From: Candidatus Dadabacteria bacterium
GTDB lineage: Bacteria; Desulfobacterota_D; UBA1144; Nemesobacterales; Nemesobacteraceae
Length of the DNA: 18,223 bases
Reading direction: 5' to 3'
Assembly (NCBI GenBank): GCA_026709745.1
Contig: JAPOSJ010000215.1
Span: 1-18,223 of the forward strand
Shown piece after piece: positions 1 to 7,040 of the stretch. The stretch's first letter is position 1, and each line of letters begins with the position of its first letter. Both the position numbers and the translations under genes were made by a program. The notes beneath the pieces were generated by a model that saw only the letters and a program-made list of their open reading frames with translations, had not been told where the DNA came from and ran no database searches.

Positions 1-348
1 ACATTACTCCATGGATACAGGGTGGAAAAACCAATGAGGACAATTGCCAGTTGTTGTGTAAGAGATGTAATAGGGAAAAATCTGCTAAGTGATGTAGCAA
101 GATCTACCTAGTAAGTCTTTACGGAGCAGCTTCTACCAGATTCAAACTCGGAAACTCTTCGGTTATGGAAAAATGTTTCTCCAAGAAAACCCGATTACAT
201 TGTTCGCATGACTTGGATGGGGCACAATACGTTAAAGTTTTTGGGGGAAGAATATTTATAGCCAGCAAAAAGAGATAAAAAGCAGTAGGGCCGTGCCAAT
301 AAACCCTATTACACAACAGACAGAGACGCAACTACCGTATGGTGAAAC
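1..348. other. Gene-poor left flank
   Basis: No convincing gene lies here. The only sizeable frame (119-331, minus, 70 codons) has no recognisable family and low-complexity aromatic/Leu composition, so I did not call it. The stretch is AT-rich compared with the neighbouring glycosyltransferase gene and contains an imperfect inverted repeat, described separately. No tRNA cloverleaf or clear rho-independent terminator was seen downstream of the leftward gene that ends at 349. Confidence 0.5.
52..318. repeat. Imperfect inverted repeat, about 267 bp end to end
   Basis: The left arm has TGTTGTGTA at 52-60 followed by GTAATAGGG at 67-75. The right arm (304-318), read on the minus strand, is TGTTGTGTAATAGGG, so the same blocks appear joined without the extra 9 nt seen on the left. 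The arrangement resembles the ends of a short non-coding element (MITE-like) or a degraded duplication. No target-site duplication or internal transposase was found, so its nature is uncertain. Confidence 0.35.
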
Positions 349-1467
349 TCACACCCGTTTATCCGTGCCCTTCTCCACGAACGTCCAGCGGGAGTTCAGA
401 TAATAGCTAAGCAAGGCTCCCGGCCCAATCCCACAGGCTTGAAGTAACAGCGGCGCACTCTCCGGGAAAAAATTCGAGAGGGCGACAAAGACCGAGTAGC
501 TCAGCAAAAGAGCCAGAAGGGAAACCGCTGCGAACTTAAAGCCCCTCTCGGGAACACGGCTTATCATGACTCGGTCACTGAAGGTCCAGTGGTTATTCAT
601 CACGAAGTTTGAAAAAATGGAAACTGCTATTGCCACGGGTGAAGCAAAAAACTTGTTAATACCGAACCTGAGCATCAGGTAAAAAGAGAGAAGATTAACA
701 ACTGTTCCGCAAAGACCTGTTGCACAGAACTTAAGAAATGTAACGTGGCTTCTTGAGCGGAGCAGAAGCATGCTCAGCAGAAACTCAAGCATGTTTGCCA
801 TACCAAGCTTCGTTTCACCGCGCTCCCGGTCGCGGAAATGAATAGGCTCCTCTACCACGCAAGCCCCACTGCGGAGCAACCGATGCAGAAGCTCAACCTG
901 AAAGACATAGCCCCGTGCCCTCAAATCGCCGAGTCCCACCTCCCTTAGTTTCGAGGTCCTTATAGCCTTAAAACCCGCAGTGCAGTCAGAAACCCCCCTG
1001 AGACCTCCTATCCACCTTGCCAGACGGTTTCCCCACCGTGAGAGCAGCCGGCGGCGCAGGTTCCAACGCTCATCAATCGAACCTCCTTCGACATAGCGGC
1101 TTCCTATAGCCACGTCCGCCCCAGCCTCGAGGCGGCGGAGTAACTTTGCGGCGGCGGCAGGGTCATGCGAAAAGTCTGCGTCCATCTGCACCACCACATC
1201 GGCGCCCAGAACATCCATAGCGTGTGTTATTCCGCGAACATAAGCGTCTCCTAGTCCACGGCGCTCCCCCTGGAGAAGAAAAACCCGTCCGTCGGCAAAT
1301 TCCCTTACGTGCTGAGCCGTGCCGTCAGGACTGTCGTCATCGACCACTAGAAACTTGGTATTCTTATCCCGGTAAATCTGTGTGAGCTGCCCCAGCAGCG
1401 GCGAGATGTTAAGCGCTTCGTTGTAAGTGGGGATGACAAAGCACACCACTTCACAATCAGAACTCAA
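349..1467 (-). CDS. Polyprenyl-phosphate mannosyl/glucosyltransferase (GT2, DPM1-like) with C-terminal GtrA domain
   Basis: The 372-aa protein has an N-terminal GT2 domain (about 8-230) with the DPM1-type signatures PTYNEALNI near the start, VVDDDSPDGT, RGLGDAYVRG and the QMDADFSHDP metal/nucleotide-sugar site. A GtrA-like membrane domain (about 240-368) follows, with roughly four hydrophobic helices. The family transfers a hexose from GDP-Man or UDP-Glc to a polyprenyl phosphate on the cytoplasmic face. GtrA domains are thought to help flip or handle the lipid-linked sugar. The start is TTG at 1467, chosen because GGAGG sits 8 nt upstream and the GT2 fold begins at once. It follows the second corC gene by 81 bp on the same strand, so co-transcription is possible. 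The sugar (Man or Glc) cannot be read from sequence. Confidence 0.88.
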   Translation of the reverse strand: MSSDCEVVCFVIPTYNEALNISPLLGQLTQIYRDKNTKFLVVDDDSPDGTAQHVREFADGRVFLLQGERRGLGDAYVRGITHAMDVLGADVVVQMDADFSHDPAAAAKLLRRLEAGADVAIGSRYVEGGSIDERWNLRRRLLSRWGNRLARWIGGLRGVSDCTAGFKAIRTSKLREVGLGDLRARGYVFQVELLHRLLRSGACVVEEPIHFRDRERGETKLGMANMLEFLLSMLLLRSRSHVTFLKFCATGLCGTVVNLLSFYLMLRFGINKFFASPVAIAVSIFSNFVMNNHWTFSDRVMISRVPERGFKFAAVSLLALLLSYSVFVALSNFFPESAPLLLQACGIGPGALLSYYLNSRWTFVEKGTDKRV

Positions 1468-1475
1468 TTACAATT

Positions 1476-1480
1476 CCTCC
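1476..1480 (-). promoter_or_regulatory. Shine-Dalgarno deciding a TTG start
   Basis: GGAGG lies 8 nt upstream of TTG (1465-1467) and supports this non-ATG start for the GT2-GtrA gene. Just upstream, CCATG-TG-CATGG (1480-1491 on the minus strand) could fold into a small hairpin abutting the ribosome site. Confidence 0.6.
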
Positions 1481-1548
1481 ATGCACATGGTTTTTCCCTC
1501 AAATGCCCAAACTCCGCATGATTACTTCACCCAAGCCTGTAGAGCAAA

Positions 1549-2775
1549 TCATTTTTCCACCCGAAGGTGAACCTCGGTTATGGTCCTGCTAGTTGAAGAT
1601 ACAACAGTGAATGTCTTTTTTCCGATAACTATCACGGTTCCGGGGGCTGGAATCGAACCGTAGTGGTAAAGAAGAAACCCGCCCAGCGTCTCGTAATCCT
1701 CCCCCTCAGCGATGGCGAGGCCAAGGCCATCGTTAAGCCTCCCTATCTCCACAGCGGGGTCTATGAGATACTGTCCCATCTCCAACTTTCTCCACGGCGT
1801 CTCCCGCGTGTCGTACTCATCTTCTATCTCCCCGACTACCTCCTCGATTATATCCTCAAGTGTTATGATCCCGACCGATCCACCGTATTCGTCGACCACA
1901 ACGGCCATACCCGCGCGTCCCCCCTTCATCTCGTCCATAAGCTCGTTTACAAGCTTCGATTCCGGAACGTAAAAAGGAGAGAGGGCGTACTGCTCAACGC
2001 TCTTGTCGAGATCCCTCTCACCTAGCACATAAAACGAATTGAGTATGCCTGTTATGTTGTCGACTCTGTCGCTGAAAATCGGGATCCGAGAGTGGCTTTT
2101 CTCTGCTATAAGCCTCTTCACATCCCGAAGTGTGGACCGCTTCTCAAGCGCATCCACCTTTATAAGAGGGATCATTATCTCCCCGACGGTGGTCTCGGAG
2201 TATCCGAAAATCCTGCGCAGAACCCTTCTTTTATAATCGGAACTCGGCTTGCCCTCGTCCTCTTCCATAACATCCTCAAGCTCCTCGCGGGTTATGGAAC
2301 TCATGTTTCTTCCCGGGCGGCTAAGTATCCCACGGGTGAAGAGATTGACGAGGAATAGCACTGGGTAGAGAATCCTTGAAAAAATCCAGAGTGGGTAGAT
2401 GATCCAAAGCACTATGGAATTTTTCCTACTCTCGAAAACCGCCTTCGGAACCACCTGTCCGAAAATGACTATGAGCGGGGACAATACGGCAACGGTGTAG
2501 ATGCCACTTCTCGCGCCGGCGTTCTCCTCAAAATAAAAGGTGATTATAAGGGTATTTATTATAAGTGAGAGGTTAATCCCTATCAGAGTGGTTCCTATAA
2601 AGCTTTCAACCTTTGAGTAAGCATCAAGAACCAGCGCAGCTGCAGCCGAGCCCTCGTCGGCGAGGGACTTCATCTTTATCTTGTCGCAGGAGATAAGGGC
2701 TATTTCAGAGCCTGCGAAAAAGGCCTGCAGAGCCAGAAAAAGCACAACCAGAAGAATAACAAGCTCAATGGACAC
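1549..2775 (-). CDS. HlyC/CorC (CNNM-like) family membrane protein with CBS pair
   Basis: The 408-aa protein has an N-terminal DUF21/CNNM membrane domain (about 1-175, including FAGSEIALIS and GQVVPKAVFESRK), a tandem CBS pair (about 185-310, with RIPIFSDRVDNITGIL and VDEYGGSVGIITLEDIIEE) and a C-terminal CorC/HlyC-associated domain. The family is linked to Mg2+/Co2+ transport or homeostasis at the inner membrane, with the CBS pair sensing adenine nucleotides. The start is GTG at 2775 rather than the in-frame ATG at 2799, because AAGGAGG lies 9 nt before the GTG. It then overlaps the stop of the upstream paralogue by 11 bp, implying translational coupling. True haemolysin activity is unlikely. 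Confidence 0.9.
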   Translation of the reverse strand: MSIELVILLVVLFLALQAFFAGSEIALISCDKIKMKSLADEGSAAAALVLDAYSKVESFIGTTLIGINLSLIINTLIITFYFEENAGARSGIYTVAVLSPLIVIFGQVVPKAVFESRKNSIVLWIIYPLWIFSRILYPVLFLVNLFTRGILSRPGRNMSSITREELEDVMEEDEGKPSSDYKRRVLRRIFGYSETTVGEIMIPLIKVDALEKRSTLRDVKRLIAEKSHSRIPIFSDRVDNITGILNSFYVLGERDLDKSVEQYALSPFYVPESKLVNELMDEMKGGRAGMAVVVDEYGGSVGIITLEDIIEEVVGEIEDEYDTRETPWRKLEMGQYLIDPAVEIGRLNDGLGLAIAEGEDYETLGGFLLYHYGSIPAPGTVIVIGKKTFTVVSSTSRTITEVHLRVEK

Positions 2776-4102
2776 CGTCGCTTTCCTCCTTGACGTCAAC
2801 CCTTATCTCGGAAATTCTCCTTCCCTCCAAGCTCTGCACCGTGAAAACCAACTTTCCGAAGTCTATTTTTTCCCCCTGCTCCGGCAGTCTTCCGAAAAGA
2901 TCGAAAACAAAGCCTCCCACGGTCTCGTTTTCCCTGCGAAGCGGGACAACGGAGTTCTCCAGTATTTCCCCTAGGCGCCTGAGGCCTGCCGAGCGTGCAA
3001 CCGGAAAAAGGTAGTCCTCGTTGAATTCCTCTATTCTCATCCCACCGGGAATAGTTACTGCTCCCCGGCGTACCGCAGGGGAAGTTTTGTTGAGTACCGA
3101 TCTCTCGTCCTCTATCTCCCCGAAAAGTTCCTCTAGTATGTCCTCCATGGTCACAAGCCCGTCAAATCTTCCATACTCGTCAACTACTATGGCTATGTGA
3201 ATCCTGCGGGCCTGAAACTCGCGCAGAAGTCGTTCCGAAGGCTTTGAGCGCGGAATGAAGTAAGGTGTTCTTAAAAACTCGCTCACGGTGGCCGACCCAC
3301 TGTGCTCGGCAAAATCCCACTTGAGAAGATCCTTGCTGTAGAGAACTCCGACTATGTTGTCCATCTGCCCTTCGTAGACCGGTATTCTGGAGCGACCCAT
3401 CCTGCTAACCTCCCCGATGGCTGCCGCCACTTCAATGTTGTGCGGGAGGATGAAACAGTCTATGGCTGGGGTCATTATTCTGTGGGCGGGAAGATCCTCA
3501 AGTCTGAAGAAACCGTCTGCAAGGTATTTTTCCACTTCGTTCAATACTCCCTCGTCCCTCCCCATTCCCACTAATATCTCAAGCTCGTCAGAGGAAATAT
3601 CGTTTTCCCGCGTGCGGTGCCCCATGTCGTCCCCGAAGACCCTTATGAAAAAGCCGGAGACAAACAGTATCGCCCACCTGAGCGGGGTAACCGCCAAGTG
3701 AAAGAAGTAGAGGGGAAGGGCCACGGCCTTAGAGATGCTCCTTGGGAATTTCACCCCCGCGGTCTTGGGGACTATTTCCCCGAACACAAGGAGGGTAGGA
3801 GAAGCTATGGCGAGGGAGATAAGGGCGACTGTCTGCTCAGGGGTGTCCTGAAGATGCTTTCTCACGGTAAGGCCTATCACGCTTGAGTAGGCTATGTTGA
3901 ATATCTCATCAGCCAACAGAACAGTGGTTATAAGCTTGTGGGAGTTGGAGAGAAGCTTTTCTATTGCAGCCGAAACCCGGCTTCCCTGTTTTGATATGCT
4001 TTCTCTCTGCGGACGGCTGAGAGAGAAAAGTGCCCCCTCGCTGAAGCAGAAAAACGCTGAGCAGCACAGAAGAAAAAAAATCAGAGTGAAATTTTCGCCC
4101 AA
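2765..4102 (-). CDS. HlyC/CorC (CNNM-like) family membrane protein with CBS pair, first of a tandem pair
   Basis: The 445-aa protein has the same architecture as its downstream neighbour: a DUF21/CNNM membrane domain (about 1-185, with CFSEGALFSLS and FGEIVPKTAG), two CBS motifs (about 205-340, with SRIPVYEGQMDNIVGVLYSK and VDEYGRFDGLVTMEDILEE) and a CorC/HlyC-associated tail (about 355-435). The two are paralogues that differ widely, as is usual for tandem members of this family, which may act as heteromeric ion-homeostasis proteins. It begins 11 bp after the thiL stop on the same strand, so it is almost certainly in the thiL operon. Transported ion and direction cannot be assigned. Confidence 0.9.
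   Translation of the reverse strand: MGENFTLIFFLLCCSAFFCFSEGALFSLSRPQRESISKQGSRVSAAIEKLLSNSHKLITTVLLADEIFNIAYSSVIGLTVRKHLQDTPEQTVALISLAIASPTLLVFGEIVPKTAGVKFPRSISKAVALPLYFFHLAVTPLRWAILFVSGFFIRVFGDDMGHRTRENDISSDELEILVGMGRDEGVLNEVEKYLADGFFRLEDLPAHRIMTPAIDCFILPHNIEVAAAIGEVSRMGRSRIPVYEGQMDNIVGVLYSKDLLKWDFAEHSGSATVSEFLRTPYFIPRSKPSERLLREFQARRIHIAIVVDEYGRFDGLVTMEDILEELFGEIEDERSVLNKTSPAVRRGAVTIPGGMRIEEFNEDYLFPVARSAGLRRLGEILENSVVPLRRENETVGGFVFDLFGRLPEQGEKIDFGKLVFTVQSLEGRRISEIRVDVKEESDGVH
2785..2791 (-). promoter_or_regulatory. Shine-Dalgarno inside the upstream corC paralogue
   Basis: AAGGAGG is located within the last codons of the upstream gene and 9 nt before GTG at 2775. It decides the start of the second HlyC/CorC gene. 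Confidence 0.7.
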
Positions 4103-4113
4103 GTAATATTACC

Positions 4114-5106
4114 TCAGCAGAAGTGCTCAAACCCCTCGGTATCATAAAAAACCTCCCCGCTTCCATCAAGAAACCTTATTTTTCCACCGCCGGTGACCAG
4201 CCCTATTCTCGAGATTGGCACTTCGCAAAGTCGGGACACCTCTCTGACGGAGGCGCGGGCGTGTGCCTGGGAGGTAAAAAGAAGCTCATAATCTTCTCCC
4301 CCACAGATTGCGAGGCTGTAACTGTCCTCGCAGAAACTGCTAGACACGGAGAGAAAATCGGGGGAAAGAGGTATGTCGCGAAGTTCCACTTCGGCACCGA
4401 GCCCATGGGCGGAAGTAAGTCTTCCAAGATCACGGAGAAGTCCGTCGCTTATATCTATCATCGAAGAGGCGATTCCACGCTCCGCAAGCATCCGGCCCGC
4501 AGCAATGCGCGGAGTGGGCTCAAAATGCCTTGAGACAAACCTGCCATACCCTCTGGTGATAGACCCATGGCCGCCCGAGAGCACCCTGAGACCGAGAGCC
4601 GAGTCACCCAGAGTTCCCGTCACGTGTATGTCATCTCCCACGGCGGCACCAGAGCGCCGGACGATTTTCCCGCCATCAATTTCACCAAGAGCCGTTACGC
4701 TTATGAAAACTGTCTGCGATTCTGACAGGTTGCCGCCGATCAGGCATAGCCCGAACTCCCGGCAGCCATCCTCCACTCCTTGGGAGAGATCTTCTATGAA
4801 TTGCTTGGCGTCCTCGCGGCGGCAGCCAAGCGAGCAGAGCAGATAAGCAGGCGAGGCACCCATTGCCCCTATGTCACTTATCGCCACGAGCACAGCCTTT
4901 TTGCCAAGTTGCCGCGCGCTCTGAGTTCCCGGGAGGAAGTGAACCCCTTCAACCAGCACGTCTGTAGAGGCTACTAGGCAGTTTTTTTCTTTGATTTTTA
5001 CGACAGCGGAATCGTCCCCTATCCCCATTAAAACTTCTTTCTGAGTAACCTTGAATCTCTTTGCCAAAAATTTCAAGGCGTCTTCTTCACCCATTTCTAG
5101 TTCCAC
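4114..5106 (-). CDS. thiL: Thiamine-monophosphate kinase
   Basis: ThiL phosphorylates thiamine monophosphate to thiamine diphosphate with ATP in the cytoplasm. The 330-aa protein has the AIRS/PurM-like fold signatures: GIGDDSAV (28-35), STDVLVEGVHF (47-57), ISDIGAMGA (76-84), IGGNLSES (123-130), MIDISDGLLRDL (216-227) and GGEDYELLF near the C-terminus. Length is normal for the family. The longest start is GTG (5104-5106), with ATG four codons later (5092-5094). A promoter whose -10 ends at 5112 places transcription start at about 5105, so the message would be leaderless if GTG is used. No thiamine riboswitch is visible. It is the first gene of a leftward operon with two corC paralogues and is divergent from dnaA. 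Confidence 0.95.
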   Translation of the reverse strand: MELEMGEEDALKFLAKRFKVTQKEVLMGIGDDSAVVKIKEKNCLVASTDVLVEGVHFLPGTQSARQLGKKAVLVAISDIGAMGASPAYLLCSLGCRREDAKQFIEDLSQGVEDGCREFGLCLIGGNLSESQTVFISVTALGEIDGGKIVRRSGAAVGDDIHVTGTLGDSALGLRVLSGGHGSITRGYGRFVSRHFEPTPRIAAGRMLAERGIASSMIDISDGLLRDLGRLTSAHGLGAEVELRDIPLSPDFLSVSSSFCEDSYSLAICGGEDYELLFTSQAHARASVREVSRLCEVPISRIGLVTGGGKIRFLDGSGEVFYDTEGFEHFC

Positions 5107-5111
5107 AAAAA

Positions 5112-5140
5112 ATTGTATTGTAAACGCAGTTGAGTGTCAA
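5112..5140 (-). promoter_or_regulatory. Predicted sigma70-type promoter of thiL
   Basis: On the minus strand TTGACA (5135-5140) and TACAAT (5112-5117) are separated by 17 nt. The predicted +1 falls at about 5105, on the GTG start codon of thiL. Confidence 0.7.
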
Positions 5141-5156
5141 TCACCTGAGGACTGAC

Positions 5157-5178
5157 TTCCAGTTCCTACATGCTGGAA
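5157..5178. promoter_or_regulatory. Inverted repeat between the thiL and dnaA promoters
   Basis: TTCCAG (5157-5162) and CTGGAA (5173-5178) form a perfect 6-bp inverted repeat with a 10-nt spacer. It lies just upstream of the thiL -35 and 72 bp upstream of the dnaA -35, so it could be an operator for either gene. Six-bp arms can occur by chance and the regulator is unknown. Confidence 0.3.
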
Positions 5179-5250
5179 AAACAGGGTTTTAGGAGACTGA
5201 ACAAAGGTATGAAATATACGGAGGCGCACCAATTTAATTGCAATCTATAT

Positions 5251-5279
5251 TTGACACCAAAACCTGACGTATTTACAAT
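5251..5279 (+). promoter_or_regulatory. Predicted sigma70-type promoter of dnaA
   Basis: TTGACA (5251-5256), a 17-nt spacer and TACAAT (5274-5279) predict a start at about 5286, giving a leader of roughly 80 nt to the TTG at 5366. A 7/9 match to the classical DnaA box (TTTTCCATA, 5309-5317) lies in this leader. Confidence 0.7.
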
Positions 5280-5352
5280 TAATTCTCACTTTCCGAAGGG
5301 TGGTCGGTTTTTCCATATGGCCTGCGTTTCAGGCTATTTATTACGTTTTTTC

Positions 5353-5357
5353 AGGAG
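5353..5357 (+). promoter_or_regulatory. Shine-Dalgarno deciding the dnaA start
   Basis: AGGAG lies 8 nt before TTG at 5366-5368, or 5 nt before the TTG at 5363. The longer GTG start at 5300 has no usable ribosome site, which favours 5366. Confidence 0.6.
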
Positions 5358-5365
5358 AACTATTG

Positions 5366-6784
5366 TTGAAAAAAGGGGAAGCCTCACGTGAAGACTTGGT
5401 TGATGAAATTGTAGAACCGGAACAGAAAAGGCAATTTGACTGGGACACAGTTCTTGAAAAGGTAAAAAAAGATCTTTACTTCCCCCCTTCTTGGCTGTTT
5501 TCCATAAAAGTCGCGAAGACGGAAGGCAAGCTGGTCGCCCTAGAGGCCAGAACTCACTTTCAGGCCCTGTGGGTTAAGAACCACTACCTGCATCTCATAA
5601 ACGAGACCACACGGAAACTTTACGGAGCAAATTCTTTCGAGGTAACCATAAATGCCGATGATGAAGAGAGTTCTAACCAAAAAAAACAGAAAAAAAATGG
5701 GAAAAAAATTCGGCAGAGCTGGGAATCGCGAGACCTTGAGGAAGCAAGTTTCTTCAACTCTGCAAATACTTTTGAGAACTTCGTTGTAGGGCAGAGCAAC
5801 CAGTTCGCCCATGCCGCCTCGTATGCAATAGCCGAGAATCCCGGCATGGCATACAACCCTCTTTTCATACACAGCGGGGTTGGTCTTGGGAAAACCCACC
5901 TAATCCACTCGATAGCAAACCATATATCCAGAAAATACGAGAACCGCCTGAACACCTTTTGCATCTCGGCCGAGCACTTCACAAACGGGGTTGTGCAGAG
6001 CATAAAAACCGGTTCGATGGACAAGTTCAGAAACCTCTACAGGTTTAACTGCGATGTTCTATTGATAGACGACATACAGTTCATAGCTGGAAAGGACAGT
6101 ACACAGGAAGAGTTTTTCCATACTTTTAATTCACTTTACACGGCAAAAAAACAGATAGTGATAACCAGCGACAAGCCCCCGAGCGTGATGAAAAACTTTG
6201 AGGAACGCCTGAAGTCGAGATTTGAGTGGGGGCTTACGGCCGACATACAGACACCCGAAGTGGAAACCAAGATGGCCATTATAGAAAAAAAAGCTGAAGA
6301 GGAAAAAATAGAAATTCCTGTAGAGGTCTCCTCATTTTTGGCGCAAAACGTCATCTCAAACATAAGGGAGCTTGAAGGTTCACTAAACAAGCTGTTTGCC
6401 TACTCAAGAATGTTAAACGAAGAAATAACGCTCGAGATGTCGAAAAAACTGCTAAGGGGACTTGTGAAGAAAGAAACCCCGAAGGTAATAACCATAGAGC
6501 TTATTCAGAAAGAAACAAGCGCGTTTTTCGGAATGACTGTGAAAGACCTCAAGTCAAATCAGAAGCGGAAGAAAGTTTCTGAACCAAGACAGATAGCAAT
6601 GTTTCTTTCCAGAAAATATACGTCCTCGTCGTTTCCCGAGATAGCGAGCAGATTCGGCGGTAAAAATCACTCCACCGTGGTACACGCTGTAAAAAACGTG
6701 GAAAATAAAATCAGCAAAGACCTTGCGGTCTCGAATTCCGTTGCGGCAATCTCTGCAATTTTGGAGAAGTTCATAACGTCCTGA
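5366..6784 (+). CDS. dnaA: Chromosomal replication initiator protein DnaA
   Basis: DnaA binds oriC, forms an ATP-dependent filament and melts the duplex. From TTG at 5366 the product is 472 aa. Domain I is at about 20-88, followed by a short Lys-rich linker. The AAA+ domain has Walker A GVGLGKTH (171-178), Walker B LLIDDIQF (about 232-239), sensor-1 region ITSDKPP and a box VII-like LKSRFEWGL. Domain IV has PRQIAMFLSRKY and the recognition helix GGKNHSTVVHAV. Compared with E. coli, the DNA-contact positions R399, D433 and T435 are K400, N434 and S436 here, while H434 is kept (H435). The longer frame from GTG 5300 is rejected for lack of a ribosome site. The gene is divergent from thiL and upstream of the probable origin and dnaN. 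Confidence 0.97.
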   Translation: MKKGEASREDLVDEIVEPEQKRQFDWDTVLEKVKKDLYFPPSWLFSIKVAKTEGKLVALEARTHFQALWVKNHYLHLINETTRKLYGANSFEVTINADDEESSNQKKQKKNGKKIRQSWESRDLEEASFFNSANTFENFVVGQSNQFAHAASYAIAENPGMAYNPLFIHSGVGLGKTHLIHSIANHISRKYENRLNTFCISAEHFTNGVVQSIKTGSMDKFRNLYRFNCDVLLIDDIQFIAGKDSTQEEFFHTFNSLYTAKKQIVITSDKPPSVMKNFEERLKSRFEWGLTADIQTPEVETKMAIIEKKAEEEKIEIPVEVSSFLAQNVISNIRELEGSLNKLFAYSRMLNEEITLEMSKKLLRGLVKKETPKVITIELIQKETSAFFGMTVKDLKSNQKRKKVSEPRQIAMFLSRKYTSSSFPEIASRFGGKNHSTVVHAVKNVENKISKDLAVSNSVAAISAILEKFITS

Positions 6785-6820
6785 TCCTCCCCGTGAACAG
6801 GAACTGTCAAAAGATACTGA

Positions 6821-6836
6821 AAAACCTGTCACAGAA
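6821..6836 (+). repeat. oriC direct repeat, copy 1
   Basis: AAAACCTGTCACAGAA matches the copy at 6883-6898 in 14 of 16 positions, and the two starts are 62 nt apart (near six helical turns). A shorter relative, CTGTCA at 6804-6809, lies upstream. The core is close to palindromic. It could be a lineage-specific binding site for DnaA or another origin protein. Confidence 0.5.
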
Positions 6837-6878
6837 TTTTCATTTCCCCTCATTGCTCAAATGAATTGGGTCAGGTGA

Positions 6879-6887
6879 TGTGAAAAT
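6879..6887 (-). promoter_or_regulatory. Divergent DnaA-box-like site
   Basis: On the minus strand this reads ATTTTCACA, differing by one base from CTTTTCACA at 6967-6975 and facing it. It has 6 of 9 matches to TTATCCACA. Assignment rests on the inverted pair and the location. Confidence 0.4.
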
Positions 6888-6898
6888 CTGTCATAGAA
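6883..6898 (+). repeat. oriC direct repeat, copy 2
   Basis: AAAATCTGTCATAGAA is the second copy of the 16-mer at 6821-6836. It overlaps the minus-strand DnaA-box-like 9-mer at 6879-6887. Confidence 0.5.
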
Positions 6899-6966
6899 AA
6901 CAAAACCTATTAACAGCCGGGAGGGCGCTTTTTTTGGGGGTTTCAGACCATTTCACCAAAATCACC

Positions 6967-6975
6967 CTTTTCACA
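6967..6975 (+). promoter_or_regulatory. Divergent DnaA-box-like site next to the DnaA-trio
   Basis: CTTTTCACA is a 6/9 match to TTATCCACA, followed by GG and, 4 nt on, by the DnaA-trio tract. Its orientation and placement are the same as the last DnaA box before the trios in B. subtilis oriC as I recall it, which makes the weak match more credible. Confidence 0.5.
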
Positions 6976-6979
6976 GGTA

Positions 6980-7000
6980 CTATTACTACGACTACTAGTA
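6980..7000 (+). promoter_or_regulatory. DnaA-trio tract (basal origin unwinding element)
   Basis: Seven contiguous triplets start at 6980: CTA-TTA-CTA-CGA-CTA-CTA, then GTA. On the opposite strand, five of the first six read 3'-GAT-5' or 3'-AAT-5', the repeat that single-stranded DnaA filaments bind. The stretch TACTATTACT is identical to the B. subtilis tract as remembered. It sits between a DnaA-box-like site and an AT-rich stretch, as expected. Confidence 0.7.
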
Positions 7001-7006
7001 AAGTAG

Positions 7007-7040
7007 TTTTTCTTAAAAAATATTAAAGTAAAAGAAGAAA
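7007..7040. other. AT-rich DNA unwinding element
   Basis: Only 4 of these 34 bases are G or C, and it directly follows the DnaA-trio tract. This is the expected position for initial strand separation and helicase loading. Confidence 0.6.

Noticed and set aside
119..331. 70-codon minus-strand frame in the left flank
   Set aside because: No family resemblance and odd composition, and it spans one arm of the inverted repeat.
1663..2025. 120-codon plus-strand frame opposite the second corC gene
   Set aside because: It is antisense to a clear HlyC/CorC gene and has no domain of its own. The same holds for other long frames opposite corC and thiL.
5300..5365. GTG 5300 as the dnaA start
   Set aside because: It has no spaced Shine-Dalgarno and adds a non-conserved hydrophobic stretch, whereas TTG 5366 has AGGAG at 8 nt.
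6915..6935. Rho-independent terminator after dnaA
   Set aside because: A T7 run follows a G+C-rich block, but only a 3-4 bp stem can form, so it was treated as part of the origin.
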